The position numbers were made by a program, and so were the translations under genes. From assembly GCF_963678635.1 (NCBI RefSeq), contig NC_087064.1, positions 8,777,671 through 8,841,670 on the forward strand: a stretch of 64,000 nucleotides of DNA, in the 5' to 3' direction. The first letter of the stretch is position 1. Each line of letters begins with the position of its first letter. Under the pieces are notes generated by a model. The model searched no databases. It saw only the letters and a list, made by a program, of their open reading frames with translations, and was not told the origin of the DNA. Positions 15,301 to 28,700 of the stretch are shown piece by piece. The DNA comes from Symsagittifera roscoffensis (lineage: Eukaryota; Xenacoelomorpha; Acoela; Convolutidae).

Positions 15301-15689
15301 AAAACGATTATCAGAAACCAAATAATCGCACAATTAACGAGGATGGAAATTAGATCCTAGAAATTAATGAAAAAGAGTTTCAAATCAAATGTAGAAGCTA
15401 GTCGAGCTCAGCTTTTAAAATAGAGCACTAAAAACTTCCAACATTTTATTGGTCGGTTATCTTCAGTCTGAGTACACCCAAACAGCTTTTGTCGACCCAT
15501 TCAAATTAAATAAAAACACTAGGCGAAAAGAAAATTAAAAGAAAACAAATAGTCACACAATTAATGAGGATGGAAATTAGATTTTACAAATTATTGAAAA
15601 ACAGTTTCAAATTAAATGTAGAAGCTAGTCGAGCTCAGCTTTTAAAATAGAGCATTAAGAAATTCTAACATTTTATTGGTCGGTTATCT

Positions 15690-18600
15690 TCAGTCTGAGC
15701 ACACCCAAACAGCTTTTGTCGACCTGTTCAACATAAATGAAAAACACTAGGCAAAAAAATAAGATTAACAGAAAATAAATAATCACTGAAGGATTGAGGA
15801 TGAAAATTAGACCTTAGAAATTACTAAAAACCAATATCAAATCAGATGTAGAAGCTAGTCGAGCTCAGCTTATAAAACAGAGCATTAAAAACTTCCAACA
15901 TTTTATTGGTCGGTTATCTTCAGTCTGAGTACACCCAAACAGCTTTTGTCGACCTGTTCGACACTATTGAGTACCACTAGGCAAAAAAACAATTATCAGA
16001 AATTAAATAACCGCACATTTAATGAGGATGGAAATAACATCTTAGAAATTATTGAAAAACAGTTTCAAATCAAATGTAGAAGCAAGTCGAGCTCAGCTTT
16101 TAAAATAGAGCATTAAAAACCTCCAACATTTCATTGGTCGGTTATCTTCAGTCTGAGTACACCCAAACAGCTTTTGTCGACCTGTTCTGACACTATTGAG
16201 TACCACTAGGCAAAAAAAACGATTATCAGAAAACAAATAATCGCACAATTAATGAGGATGGAAATTAGATCTTAGAAATTATTGAAAAACAGTTTGAAAT
16301 CAAATGTAGAAGCAAGTCGAGCTCAGCTTTTGAAATAGAGCATTAAAAACCTCCAACATTTTATTGGTCGGTTATCTTCAGTCTGAGTACACCCAAACAG
16401 CTTTTGTCGACATGTTCGAAGTTAATGAGTACCACAAGGCAAAAAACGATTATCAGAATACAAATAATCGCACAATTAATGAGGATAGAAATTAGATCTT
16501 AGAAAATATTGAAAAACAGTTTCAAATCCAATGCAGAAGCTAGTCTAGCTCAGCTTTTAAAATAGAGCATTAAAAACTTCAACATTTTATTGGTCGGTTA
16601 TCTTCAGTCTGAGTACACCCAAACAGCTTTTGTCGACCTGTTCAACATAAATGAAAAACACTAGGCGAAAAGAAAATTAAAAGAAAACAAATAGTCACAC
16701 AATTAATGAGGATGGAAATTAGATTTTACAAATTATTGAAAAACAGTTTCAAATTAAATGTAGAAGCTAGTCGAGCTCAGCTTTTAAAATAGAGCATTAA
16801 GAAATTCTAACATTTTATTGGTCGGTTATCTTCAGTCTGAGCACACCCAAACAGCTTTTGTCGACATGTTCAACATAAATGAAAAACACTAGGCAAAAAA
16901 ATAAGATTAACAGAATATAAATAATCACTGAAGGATTGAGGATGAAAATTAGACCATAGAAATTACTAAAAACCAATATCAAATCAGATGTAGAAGCTAG
17001 TCGAGCTCAGCTTATAAAACAGAGCATTAAAAACTTCCAACATTTTATTGGTCGGTTATCTTCAGTCTGAGTACACCCAAACAGCTTTTGTCGACCTGTT
17101 CGACACTATTGAGTACCACTAGGCAAAAAAACAATTATCAGAAAACAAATAACCGCACATTTAATGAGGATGGAAATAACATCTTAGAAATTATTGAAAA
17201 ACAGTTTCAAATCAAATGTAGAAGCAAGTCGAGCTCAGCTTTTAAAATAGAGCATTAAAAACCTCCAACATTTCATTGGTCGGTTATCTTCAGTCTGAGT
17301 ACACCCAAACAGCTTTTGTCGACCTGTTCTGACACTATTGAGTACCACTAGGCAAAAAAAAACGATTATCAGAAAACAAATAATCGCACAATTAATGAGG
17401 ATGGAAATTAGATCTTAGAAATTATTGAAAAACAGTTTGAAATCAAATGTAGAAGCAAGTCGAGCTCAGCTTTTGAAATAGAGCATTAAAAACCTCCAAC
17501 ATTTTATTGGTCGGTTATCTTCAGTCTGAGTACACCCAAACAGCTTTTGTCGACATGTTCGAAGTTAATGAGTACCACAAGGCAAAAAACGATTATCAGA
17601 ATACAAATAATCGCACAATTAATGAGGATAGAAATTAGATCTTAGAAAATAATGAAAAACAGTTTCAAATCCAATGCAGAAGCTAGTCTAGCTCAGCTTT
17701 TAAAATAGAGCATTAAAAACTTCAACATTTTATTGGTCGGTTATCTTCAGTCTGAGTACACCCAAACAGCTTTTGTCGACCTGTTCAACATAAATGAAAA
17801 ACACTAGGCAAAAAAATAAGATTAACAGAATATAAATAATCACTGAAGGCTTGAGGATGGAAATTAGACCATAGAAATTACTGAAAACCAATATCAAATC
17901 AGATGTAGAAGCTAGTCGAGCTCAGCTTATAAAACAGAGCATTAAAAACTTCCAACATTTTATTGGTCGGTTATCTTCAGTCTGAGTACACCCAAACAGC
18001 TTTTGTCGACCTGTTCTGACACTATTGAGTACCACTAGGCAAAAAAAAACGATTATCAGAAAACAAATAATCGCACAATTAATGAGGATGGAAATTAGAT
18101 CTTAGAAATTATTGAAAAACAGTTTGAAATCAAATGTAGAAGCAAGTCGAGCTCAGCTTTTGAAATAGAGCATTAAAAACCTCCAACATTTTATTGGTCG
18201 GTTATCTTCAGTCTGAGTACACCCAAACAGCTTTTGTCGACATGTTCGAAGTTAATGAGTACCACAAGGCAAAAAACGATTATCAGAATACAAATAATCG
18301 CACAATTAATGAGGATAGAAATTAGATCTTAGAAAATATTGAAAAACAGTTTCAAATCCAATGCAGAAGCTAGTCTAGCTCAGCTTTTAAAATAGAGCAT
18401 TAAAAACTTCAACATTTTATTGGTCGGTTATCTTCAGTCTGAGTACACCCAAACAGCTTTTGTCGACCTGTTCAACATAAATGAAAAACACTAGGCGAAA
18501 AGAAAATTAAAAGAAAACAAATAGTCACACAATTAATGAGGATGGAAATTAGATTTTACAAATTATTGAAAAACAGTTTCAAATTAAATGTAGAAGCTAG

Positions 18601-21440
18601 TCGAGCTCAGCTTTTAAAATAGAGCATTAAGAAATTCTAACATTTTATTGGTCGGTTATCTTCAGTCTGAGCACACCCAAACAGCTTTTGTCGACCTGTT
18701 CAACATAAATGAAAAACACTAGGCAAAAAAATAAGATTAACAGAATATAAATAATCACTGAAGGATTGAGGATGAAAATTAGACCATAGAAATTACTAAA
18801 AACCAATATCAAATCAGATGTAGAAGCTAGTCGAGCTCAGCTTATAAAACAGAGCATTAAAAACTTCCAACATTTTATTGGTCGGTTATCTTCAGTCTGA
18901 GTACACCCAAACAGCTTTTGTCGACCTGTTCGACACTATTGAGTACCACTAGGCAAAAAAACAATTATCAGAAAACAAATAACCGCACATTTAATGAGGA
19001 TGGAAATTAGATCTTAGAAATTATTGAAAAACAGTTTGAAATCAAATGTAGAAGCAAGTCGAGCTCAGCTTTTGAAATAGAGCATTAAAAACCTCCAACA
19101 TTTTATTGGTCGGTTATCTTCAGTCTGAGTACACCCAAACAGCTTTTGTCGACATGTTCGAAGTTAATGAGTACCACAAGGCAAAAAACGATTATCAGAA
19201 TACAAATAATCGCACAATTAATGAGGATAGAAATTAGATCTTAGAAAATAATGAAAAACAGTTTCAAATCCAATGCAGAAGCTAGTCTAGCTCAGCTTTT
19301 AAAATAGAGCATTAAAAACTTCAACATTTTATTGGTCGGTTATCTTCAGTCTGAGTACACCCAAACAGCTTTTGTCGACCTGTTCAACATAAATGAAAAA
19401 CACTAGGCAAAAAAATAAGATTAACAGAATATAAATAATCACTGAAGGCTTGAGGATGGAAATTAGACCATAGAAATTACTGAAAACCAATATCAAATCA
19501 GATGTAGAAGCTAGTCGAGCTCAGCTTATAAAACAGAGCATTAAAAACTTCCAACATTTTATTGGTCGGTTATCTTCAGTCTGAGTACACCCAAACAGCT
19601 TTTGTCGACCTGTTCTGACACTATTGAGTACCACTAGGCAAAAAAAACGATTATCAGAAAACAAATAATCGCACAATTAATGAGGATGGAAATTAGATCT
19701 AAGAAATTATTGAAAAACAGTTTGAAATCAAATGTAGAAGCAAGTCGAGCTCAGCTTTTGAAATAGAGCATTAAAAACCTCCAACATTTTATTGGTCGGT
19801 TATCTTCAGTCTGAGTACACCCAAACAGCTTTTGTCGACATGTTCGAAGTTAATGAGTACCACAAGGCAAAAAACGATTATCAGAATACAAATAATCGCA
19901 CAATTAATGAGGATAGAAATTAGATCTTAGAAAATATTGAAAAACAGTTTCAAATCCAATGCAGAAGCTAGTCTAGCTCAGCTTTTAAAATAGAGCATTA
20001 AAAACTTCAACATTTTATTGGTCGGTTATCTTCAGTCTGAGTACACCCAAACAGCTTTTGTCGACCTGTTCAACATAAATGAAAAACACTAGGCGAAAAG
20101 AAAATTAAAAGAAAACAAATAGTCACACAATTAATGAGGATGGAAATTAGATTTTACAAATTATTGAAAAACAGTTTCAAATTAAATGTAGAAGCTAGTC
20201 GAGCTCAGCTTTTAAAATAGAGCATTAAGAAATTCTAACATTTTATTGGTCGGTTATCTTCAGTCTGAGCACACCCAAACAGCTTTTGTCGACCTGTTCA
20301 ACATAAATGAAAAACACTAGGCAAAAAAATAAGATTAACAGAATATAAATAATCACTGAAGGATTGAGGATGAAAATTAGACCATAGAAATTACTAAAAA
20401 CCAATATCAAATCAGATGTAGAAGCTAGTCGAGCTCAGCTTATAAAACAGAGCATTAAAAACTTCCAACATTTTATTGGTCGGTTATCTTCAGTCTGAGT
20501 ACACCCAAACAGCTTTTGTCGACCTGTTCGACACTATTGAGTACCACTAGGCAAAAAAACAATTATCAGAAAACAAATAACCGCACATTTAATGAGGATG
20601 GAAATAACATCTTAGAAATTATTGAAAAACAGTTTCAAATCAAATGTAGAAGCAAGTCGAGCTCAGCTTTTAAAATAGAGCATTAAAAACCTCCAACATT
20701 TCATTGGTCGGTTATCTTCAGTCTGAGTACACCCAAACAGCTTTTGTCGACCTGTTCTGACACTATTGAGTACCACTAGGCAAAAAAAACGATTATCAGA
20801 AAACAAATAATCGCACAATTAATGAGGATGGAAATTAGATCTTAGAAATTATTGAAAAACAGTTTGAAATCAAATGTAGAAGCAAGTCGAGCTCAGCTTT
20901 TGAAATAGAGCATTAAAAACCTCCAACATTTTATTGGTCGGTTATCTTCAGTCTGAGTACACCCAAACAGCTTTTGTCGACATGTTCGAAGTTAATGAGT
21001 ACCACAAGGCAAAAAACGATTATCAGAATACAAATAATCGCACAATTAATGAGGATAGAAATTAGATTTTAGAAAATAATGAAAAACAGTTTCAAATCCA
21101 ATGCAGAAGCTAGTCTAGCTCAGCTTTTAAAATAGAGCATTAAAAACTTCAACATTTTATTGGTCGGTTATCTTCAGTCTGAGTACACCCAAACAGCTTT
21201 TGTCGACCTGTTCAACATAAATGAAAAACACTAGGCAAAAAAATAAGATTAACAGAATATAAATAATCACTGAAGGCTTGAGGATGGAAATTAGACCATA
21301 GAAATTACTGAAAACCAATATCAAATCAGATGTAGAAGCTAGTCGAGCTCAGCTTATAAAACAGAGCATTAAAAACTTCCAACATTTTATTGGTCGGTTA
21401 TCTTCAGTCTGAGTACACCCAAACAGCTTTTGTCGACCTG
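15690..21440 (+). repeat. ~915-bp (four-monomer) higher-order repeat block
   Basis: A diagnostic monomer with TAAGATTAACAGAA and AATCACTGAAGG recurs with its GATTA at 15,763, 16,905, 17,820, 18,735, 19,419, 20,333 and 21,247. The spacings are 1,142, 915, 915, 684, 914 and 914 bp, that is five, four, four, three, four and four monomers. The dominant unit is a tetramer; the exceptions gain or lose one monomer. Copies are close to identical over whole units while the monomers inside a unit differ clearly. This is the classic signature of higher-order homogenisation. Confidence 0.85.
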
Positions 21441-24400
21441 TTCCATAAAAATGAGTAACACTAGGCAAAAAAACGATTATCAGAAAACAAATAACCGCAC
21501 AATTAATGAGGATGGAAATATGATCTTAGAAATTATTGAAAAACAGTTTAAATTCAAATGTAGAAGCTAGTCGAGCTCAGCTTTTAAAATAGAGCATTAA
21601 AAACTTCCAACATTTTATTGGTCGGTTATCTTCAGTCTGAGTACACCCAAACAGCTTTTGTCGACCTGTTCCACATAAATGAGTAGCACTAGGCAAAAAA
21701 ACGATTATCAGAAAACAAATAATCGCACAATTAATGAGGATGGAAAATAGATCTTAGAAATTAATGAAAAACAGTTTTAAAACAAATGTAGAATCAAATC
21801 GAGCTCAGCTTTTGAAATAGAGCATTAAAAACCTCCAACATTTTATTGGTCGGTTATCCTCAGTCTGAGTACACCCAAACAGCTTTTGTCGACATGTTCG
21901 AAGTTAACGAGTACCACTAGGCAAAAAAACGATTATCAGAAAACAAATAACCGCACAATTAATGAGGATGGAAATATGATCTTAGAAATTATTGAAAAAC
22001 AGTTTCAAATCAAATGTAGAAGCAAGTCGAGCTCAGCTTTTAAAATAGAGCATTAAAAACCTCCAACATTTTATTGGTTGGTTATCTTCAGTCTGAGTAC
22101 ACCCAAACAGCTTTTCTCGACCTGTTCAACAGAAATGAAAAACACTAGGCAAAAAAAAACGATTAACAGAATATAAATAATGACTGAAGGCTTGAGGATG
22201 GAAATTAGACCATAGAAATTACTGAAAAGCAATATCAAATCAGATGTAGAAGCTAGTCGAGCTCAGCTTATAAAACAGAGCATTAAAAACTTCCAACATT
22301 TTATTGGTCGGTTATCTTCAGTCTGAGTACACCCAAACAGCTTTTGTCGACCTGTTCGACATAAATGAGTACCACTAGGCAAAAAAACGATTATCAGAAA
22401 ACAAATAATCGCACAATTAATGAGGATGGAAAATAGATCTTAGAAATTAATGAAAAACTGTTTTAAAACAAATGTAGAAGCAAATCGAGCTCAGCTTTTG
22501 AAATAGAGCATTAAAAACCTCCAACATTTTATTGGTCGGTTATCCTCAGTCTGAGTACACCCAAACAGCTTTTGTCGACATGTTCGAAGTTAACGAGTAC
22601 CACTAGGCAAAAAAACAATTAAAAGAAAACAAATAATCACACAATTAATGAGGATGGAAATTAGATCTTGGAAACTTTTGAAAAACAGTTTCAAATCAAA
22701 TGTAGAAGCTAGTCGAGCTCAGCTTTTAAAATAGAGCATTAAAAACTTCCAACATTTTATTGGTCGGTTATCTTCTGTCTGAGCACACCCAAACAGCTTT
22801 TGTCGACCTGTTCAACATAAATGAAAAACACTAGGCAAAAAAATAAGATTAACAGAATATAAATAATCACTGAAGGATTGGGGATGAAAATTAGACCTTA
22901 GAAATTACTAAAAACCAATATCAAATCAGATGTAGAAGCTAGTCGAGCTCAGCTTATAAAACAGAGTATTAAAAACTTCCAACATTTTATTGGTCGGTTA
23001 TCTTCAGTCTGAGTACACCCAAACAGCTTTTGTCGACCTGTTCTGACACTATTGAGTACCACTAGGCAAAAAAACGATTATCAGAAAACAAATAATCGCA
23101 CAATTAATGAGGATGGAAATATGATCTTAGAAATTATTGAAAAACAGTTTCAAATCAAATGTAGAAGCAAGTCGAGCTCAGCTTTTAAAATAGAGCATTA
23201 AAAACCTCCAACATTTCATTGGTCGGTTATCTTCAGTCTGAGTACACCCAAACAGCTTTTGTCGACATGTTCGAAGTTAACGAGTACCACTAGGCAAAAA
23301 AACGATTATCAGAAAACAAATAACCGCACAATTAATGAGGATGGAAATATGATCTTAGAAATTATTGAAAAACAGTTTCAAATCAAATGTAGAAGCAAGT
23401 CGAGCTCAGCTTTTAAAATAGAGCATTAAAAACCTCCAATATTTCATTGGTCGGTTATCTTCAGTCTGAGTACACCCAAACAGCTTTTGTCGACCTGTTC
23501 TGACACTATTGAGTACCACTAGGCAAAAAAACGATTATCAGAAAACAAATAACCGCACAATTAATGAGGATGGAAATATGATCTTAGAAATTATTGAAAA
23601 ACAGTTTCAAATCAAATGTAGAAGCAAGTCGAGCTCAGCTTTTAAAATAGAGCATTAAAAACCTCCAATATTTCATTGGTCGGTTATCTTCAGTCTGAGT
23701 ACACCCAAACAGCTTTTGTCGACCTGTTCTGACACTATTGAGTACCACTAGGCAAAAAAAACTATTATCAGAAAACAAATAATCGCACAATTAATGAGGA
23801 TGGAAATTAGATCTTAGAAATTATTGAAAAACAGTTTGAAATCAAATGTAGAAGCAAGTCCAGCTCAGCTTTTGAAATAGAGCATTAAAAACCTCCAACA
23901 TTTTATTGGTCGGTTATCTTCAGTCTGAGTACACCCAAACAGCTTTTGTCGACAGGTTCGAAGTTAATGAGTACCACAAGGCAAAAAAACGATTATCAGA
24001 ATACAAATAATCGCACAATTAATGAGGATAGAAACTAGATCTTAGAAATTATTGAAAAACAGTTTCAAATCCAATGCAGAAGCTAGTCTAGCTCAGCTTT
24101 TAAAATAGAGCATTAAAAACTTCAACATTTTATTGGTCGGTTATCTTCAGTCTGAGTACACCCAAACAGCTTTTGTCGACCTGTTCAACATAAATGAAAA
24201 ACACTAGGCAAAAAAATAAGATTAACAGAATATAAATAATCACTGAAGACTTGAGGATGGAAATTAGACCATAGAAATTACTGAAAACCAATATCAAATC
24301 AGATGTAGAAGCTAGTCGAGCTCAGCTTATAAAACAGAGCATTAAAAACTTCCAACATTTTATTGGTCGGTTATCTTCAGTCTGAGTACACCCAAACAGC

Positions 24401-25799
24401 TTTTGTCGACCTGTTCCATAAAAATGAGTAACACTAGGCAAAAAACGATTATCAGAAAACAAATAACCGCACAATTAATGAGGATGGAAATATGATCTTA
24501 GAAATTATTGAAAAACAGTTTAAATTCAAATGTAGAAGCTAGTCGAGCTCAGCTTTTAAAATAGAGCATTAAAAACTTCCAACATTTTATTGGTCGGTTA
24601 TCTTCAGTCTGAGTACACCCAAACAGCTTTTGTCGACCTGTTCCACATAAATGAGTAGCACTAGGCAAAAAAACGATTATCAGAAAACAAATAATCGCAC
24701 AATTAATGAGGATGGAAAATAGATCTTAGAAAATAATGAAAAACAGTTTTAAAACAAATGTAGAAGCAAATCGAGCTCAGCTTTTGAAATAGAGCATTAA
24801 AAACCTCCAACATTTTATTGGTCGGTTATCCTCAGTCTGAGTACACTCAAACAGCTTTTGTCGACATGTTCGAAGTTAACGAGTACCACTAGACAAAAAA
24901 ACGATTATCAGAAAACAAATAACCGCACAATTAATGAGGATGGAAATATGATCTTAGAAACTATTGAAAAACAGTTTCAAATCAAATGTAGAAGCAAGTC
25001 GAGCTCAGCTTTTAAAATAGAGCATTAAAAACCTCCAACATTTTATTGGTTGGTTATCTTCAGTCTGAGTACACCCAAACAGCTTTTCTCGACCTGTTCA
25101 ACATAAATGAAAAACACTAGGCAAAAAAAAAACGATTAACAGAATATAAATAATCACTGAAGGCTTGAGGATGGAAATTAGACCATAGAAATTATTGAAA
25201 AGCAATATCAAATCAGATGTAGAAGCTAGTCGAGCTCAGCTTATAAAACAGAGCATTAAAAACTTCCAACATTTTATTGGTCGGTTATCTTCAGTCTGAG
25301 TACACCCAAACAGCTTTTGTCGACCTGTTCGACATAAATGAGTACCACTAGGCAAAAAAAAACGATTATCAGAAAACAAATAACCGCACAATTAATGAGG
25401 ATGGAAATATGATCTTAGAAATTATTGAAAAACAGTTTAAATTCAAATGTAGAAGCTAGTCGAGCTCAGCTTTTAAAATAGAGCATTAAAAACTTCCAAC
25501 ATTTTATTGGTCGGTTATCTTCAATCTGAGTACACCCAAACAGCTTTTGTCGACCTGTTCCACATAAATGAGTAGCACTAGGCAAAAAAACGATTATCAG
25601 AAAACAAATAATCGCACAATTAATGAGGATGGAAAATAGATCTTAGAAATTAATGAAAAACAGTTTTAAAACAAATGTAGAAGCAAATCGAGCTCAGCTT
25701 TTGAAATAGAGCATTAAAAACCTCCAACATTTTATTGGTTGGTTATCTTCAGTCTGAGTACACCCAAACAGCTTTTCTCGACCTGTTCAACAGAAATGA

Positions 25800-28700
25800 A
25801 AAACACTAGGCAAAAAAAAACGATTAACAGAATATAAATAATGACTGAAGGCTTGAGGATGGAAATTAGACCATAGAAATTACTGAAAAGCAATATCAAA
25901 TCAGATGTAGAAGCTAGTCGAGCTCAGCTTATAAAACAGAGCATTAAAAACTTCCAACATTTTATTGGTCGGTTATCTTCAGTCTGAGTACACCCAAACA
26001 GCTTTTGTCGACCTGTTCGACATAAATGAGTACCACTAGGCAAAAAAACGATTATCAGAAAACAAATAATCGCACAATTAATGAGGATGGAAAATAGATC
26101 TTAGAAATTAATGAAAAACAGTTTTAAAACAAATGTAGAAGCAAATCGAGCTCAGCTTTTGAAATAGAGCATTAAAAACCTCCAACATTTTATTGGTCGG
26201 TTATCCTCAGTCTGAGTACACTCAAACAGCTTTTGTCGACATGTTCGAAGTTAACGAGTACCACTAGACAAAAAAACGATTATCAGAAAACAAATAACCG
26301 CACAATTAATGAGGATGGAAATATGATCTTAGAAACTATTGAAAAACAGTTTCAAATCAAATGTAGAAGCAAGTCGAGCTCAGCTTTTAAAATAGAGCAT
26401 TAAAAACCTCCAACATTTTATTGGTTGGTTATCTTCAGTCTGAGTACACCCAAACAGCTTTTCTCGACCTGTTCAACATAAATGAAAAACACTAGGCAAA
26501 AAAAAACGATTAACAGAATATAAATAATCACTGAAGGCTTGAGGATGGAAATTAGACCATAGAAATTATTGAAAAGCAATATCAAATCAGATGTAGAAGC
26601 TAGTCGAGCTCAGCTTATAAAACAGAGCATTAAAAACTTCCAACATTTTATTGGTCGGTTATCTTCAGTCTGAGTACACCCAAACAGCTTTTGTCGACCT
26701 GTTCGACATAAATGAGTACCACTAGGCAAAAAAAAACGATTATCAGAAAACAAATAACCGCACAATTAATGAGGATGGAAATATGATCTTAGAAATTATT
26801 GAAAAACAGTTTAAATTCAAATGTAGAAGCTAGTCGAGCTCAGCTTTTAAAATAGAGCATTAAAAACTTCCAACATTTTATTGGTCGGTTATCTTCAATC
26901 TGAGTACACCCAAACAGCTTTTGTCGACCTGTTCCACATAAATGAGTAGCACTAGGCAAAAAAACGATTATCAGAAAACAAATAATCGCACAATTAATGA
27001 GGATGGAAAATAGATCTTAGAAATTAATGAAAAACAGTTTTAAAACAAATGTAGAAGCAAATCGAGCTCAGCTTTTGAAATAGAGCATTAAAAACCTCCA
27101 ACATTTTATTGGTCGGTTATCCTCAGTCTGAGTACACCCAAACAGCTTTTGTCGACATGTTCGAAGTTAACGAGTACCACTAGGCAAAAAAACGATTATC
27201 AGAAAACAAATAACCGCACAATTAATGAGGATGGAAATATGATCTTAGAAATTATTGAAAAACAGTTTCAAATCAAATGTAGAAGCAAGTCGAGCTTAGC
27301 TTTTAAAATAGAGCATTAAAAACCTCCAACATTTTATTGGTTGGTTATCTTCAGTCTGAGTACACCCAAACAGCTTTTCTCGACCTGTTCAACATAAATG
27401 AAAAACACTAGGCAAAAAAAAACGATTAACAGAATATAAATAATCACTGAAGTCTTGAGGATGGAAATTAGACCATAGAAATTACTGAAAAGCAATATCA
27501 AATCAGATGTAGAAGCTAGTCGAGCTCAGCTTATAAAACAGAGCATTAAAAACTTCCAACATTTTATTGGTCGGTTATCTTCAGTCTGAGTACACCCAAA
27601 CAGCTTTTGTCGACCTGTTCGACATAAATGAGTACCACTAGGCAAAAAAACGATTATCAGAAAACAAATAATCGCACAATTAATGAGGATGGAAAATAGA
27701 TCTTAGAAATTAATGAAAAACAGTTTTAAAACAAATGTAGAAGCAAATCGAGCTCAGCTTTTGAAATAGAGCATTAAAAACCTCCAACATTTTATTGGTC
27801 GGTTATCCTCAGTCTGAGTACACCCAAACAGCTTTTGTCGACATGTTCGAAGTTAACGAGTACCACTAGGCAAAAAAACGATTATCAGAAAATAAATAAC
27901 CGCACAATTAATGAGGATGGAAATATGATCTTAGAAATTATTGAAAAACAGTTTCAAATCAAATGTAGAAGCAAGTCGAGCTTAGCTTTTAAAATAGAGC
28001 ATTAAAAACCTCCAACATTTTATTGGTTGGTTATCTTCAGTCTGAGTACACCCAAACAGCTTTTCTCGACCTGTTCAACATAAATGAAAAACACTAGGCA
28101 AAAAAAAACGATTAACAGAATATAAATAATCACTGAAGGCTTGAGGATGGAAATTAGACCATAGAAATTACTGAAAAGCAATATCAAATCAGATGTAGAA
28201 GCTAGTCGAGCTCAGCTTATAAAACAGAGCATTAAAAACTTCCAACATTTTATTGGTCGGTTATCTTCAGTCTGAGTACACCCAAACAGCTTTTGTCGAC
28301 CTGTTCGACATAAATGAGTACCACTAGGCAAAAAAACGATTATCAGAAAACAAATAATCGCACAATTAATGAGGATGGAAAATAGATCTTAGAAATTAAT
28401 GAAAAACAGTTTTAAAACAAATGTAGAAGCAAATCGAGCTCAGCTTTTGAAATAGAGCATTAAAAACCTCCAACATTTTATTGGTCGGTTATCCTCAGTC
28501 TGAGTACACCCAAACAGCTTTTGTCGACATGTTCGAAGTTAACGAGTACCACTAGGCAAAAAAACGATTATCAGAAAATAAATAACCGCACAATTAATGA
28601 GGATGGAAATATGATCTTAGAAATTATTGAAAAACAGTTTCAAATCAAATGTAGAAGCAAGTCGAGCTCAGCTTTTAAAATAGAGCATTAAAAACCTCCA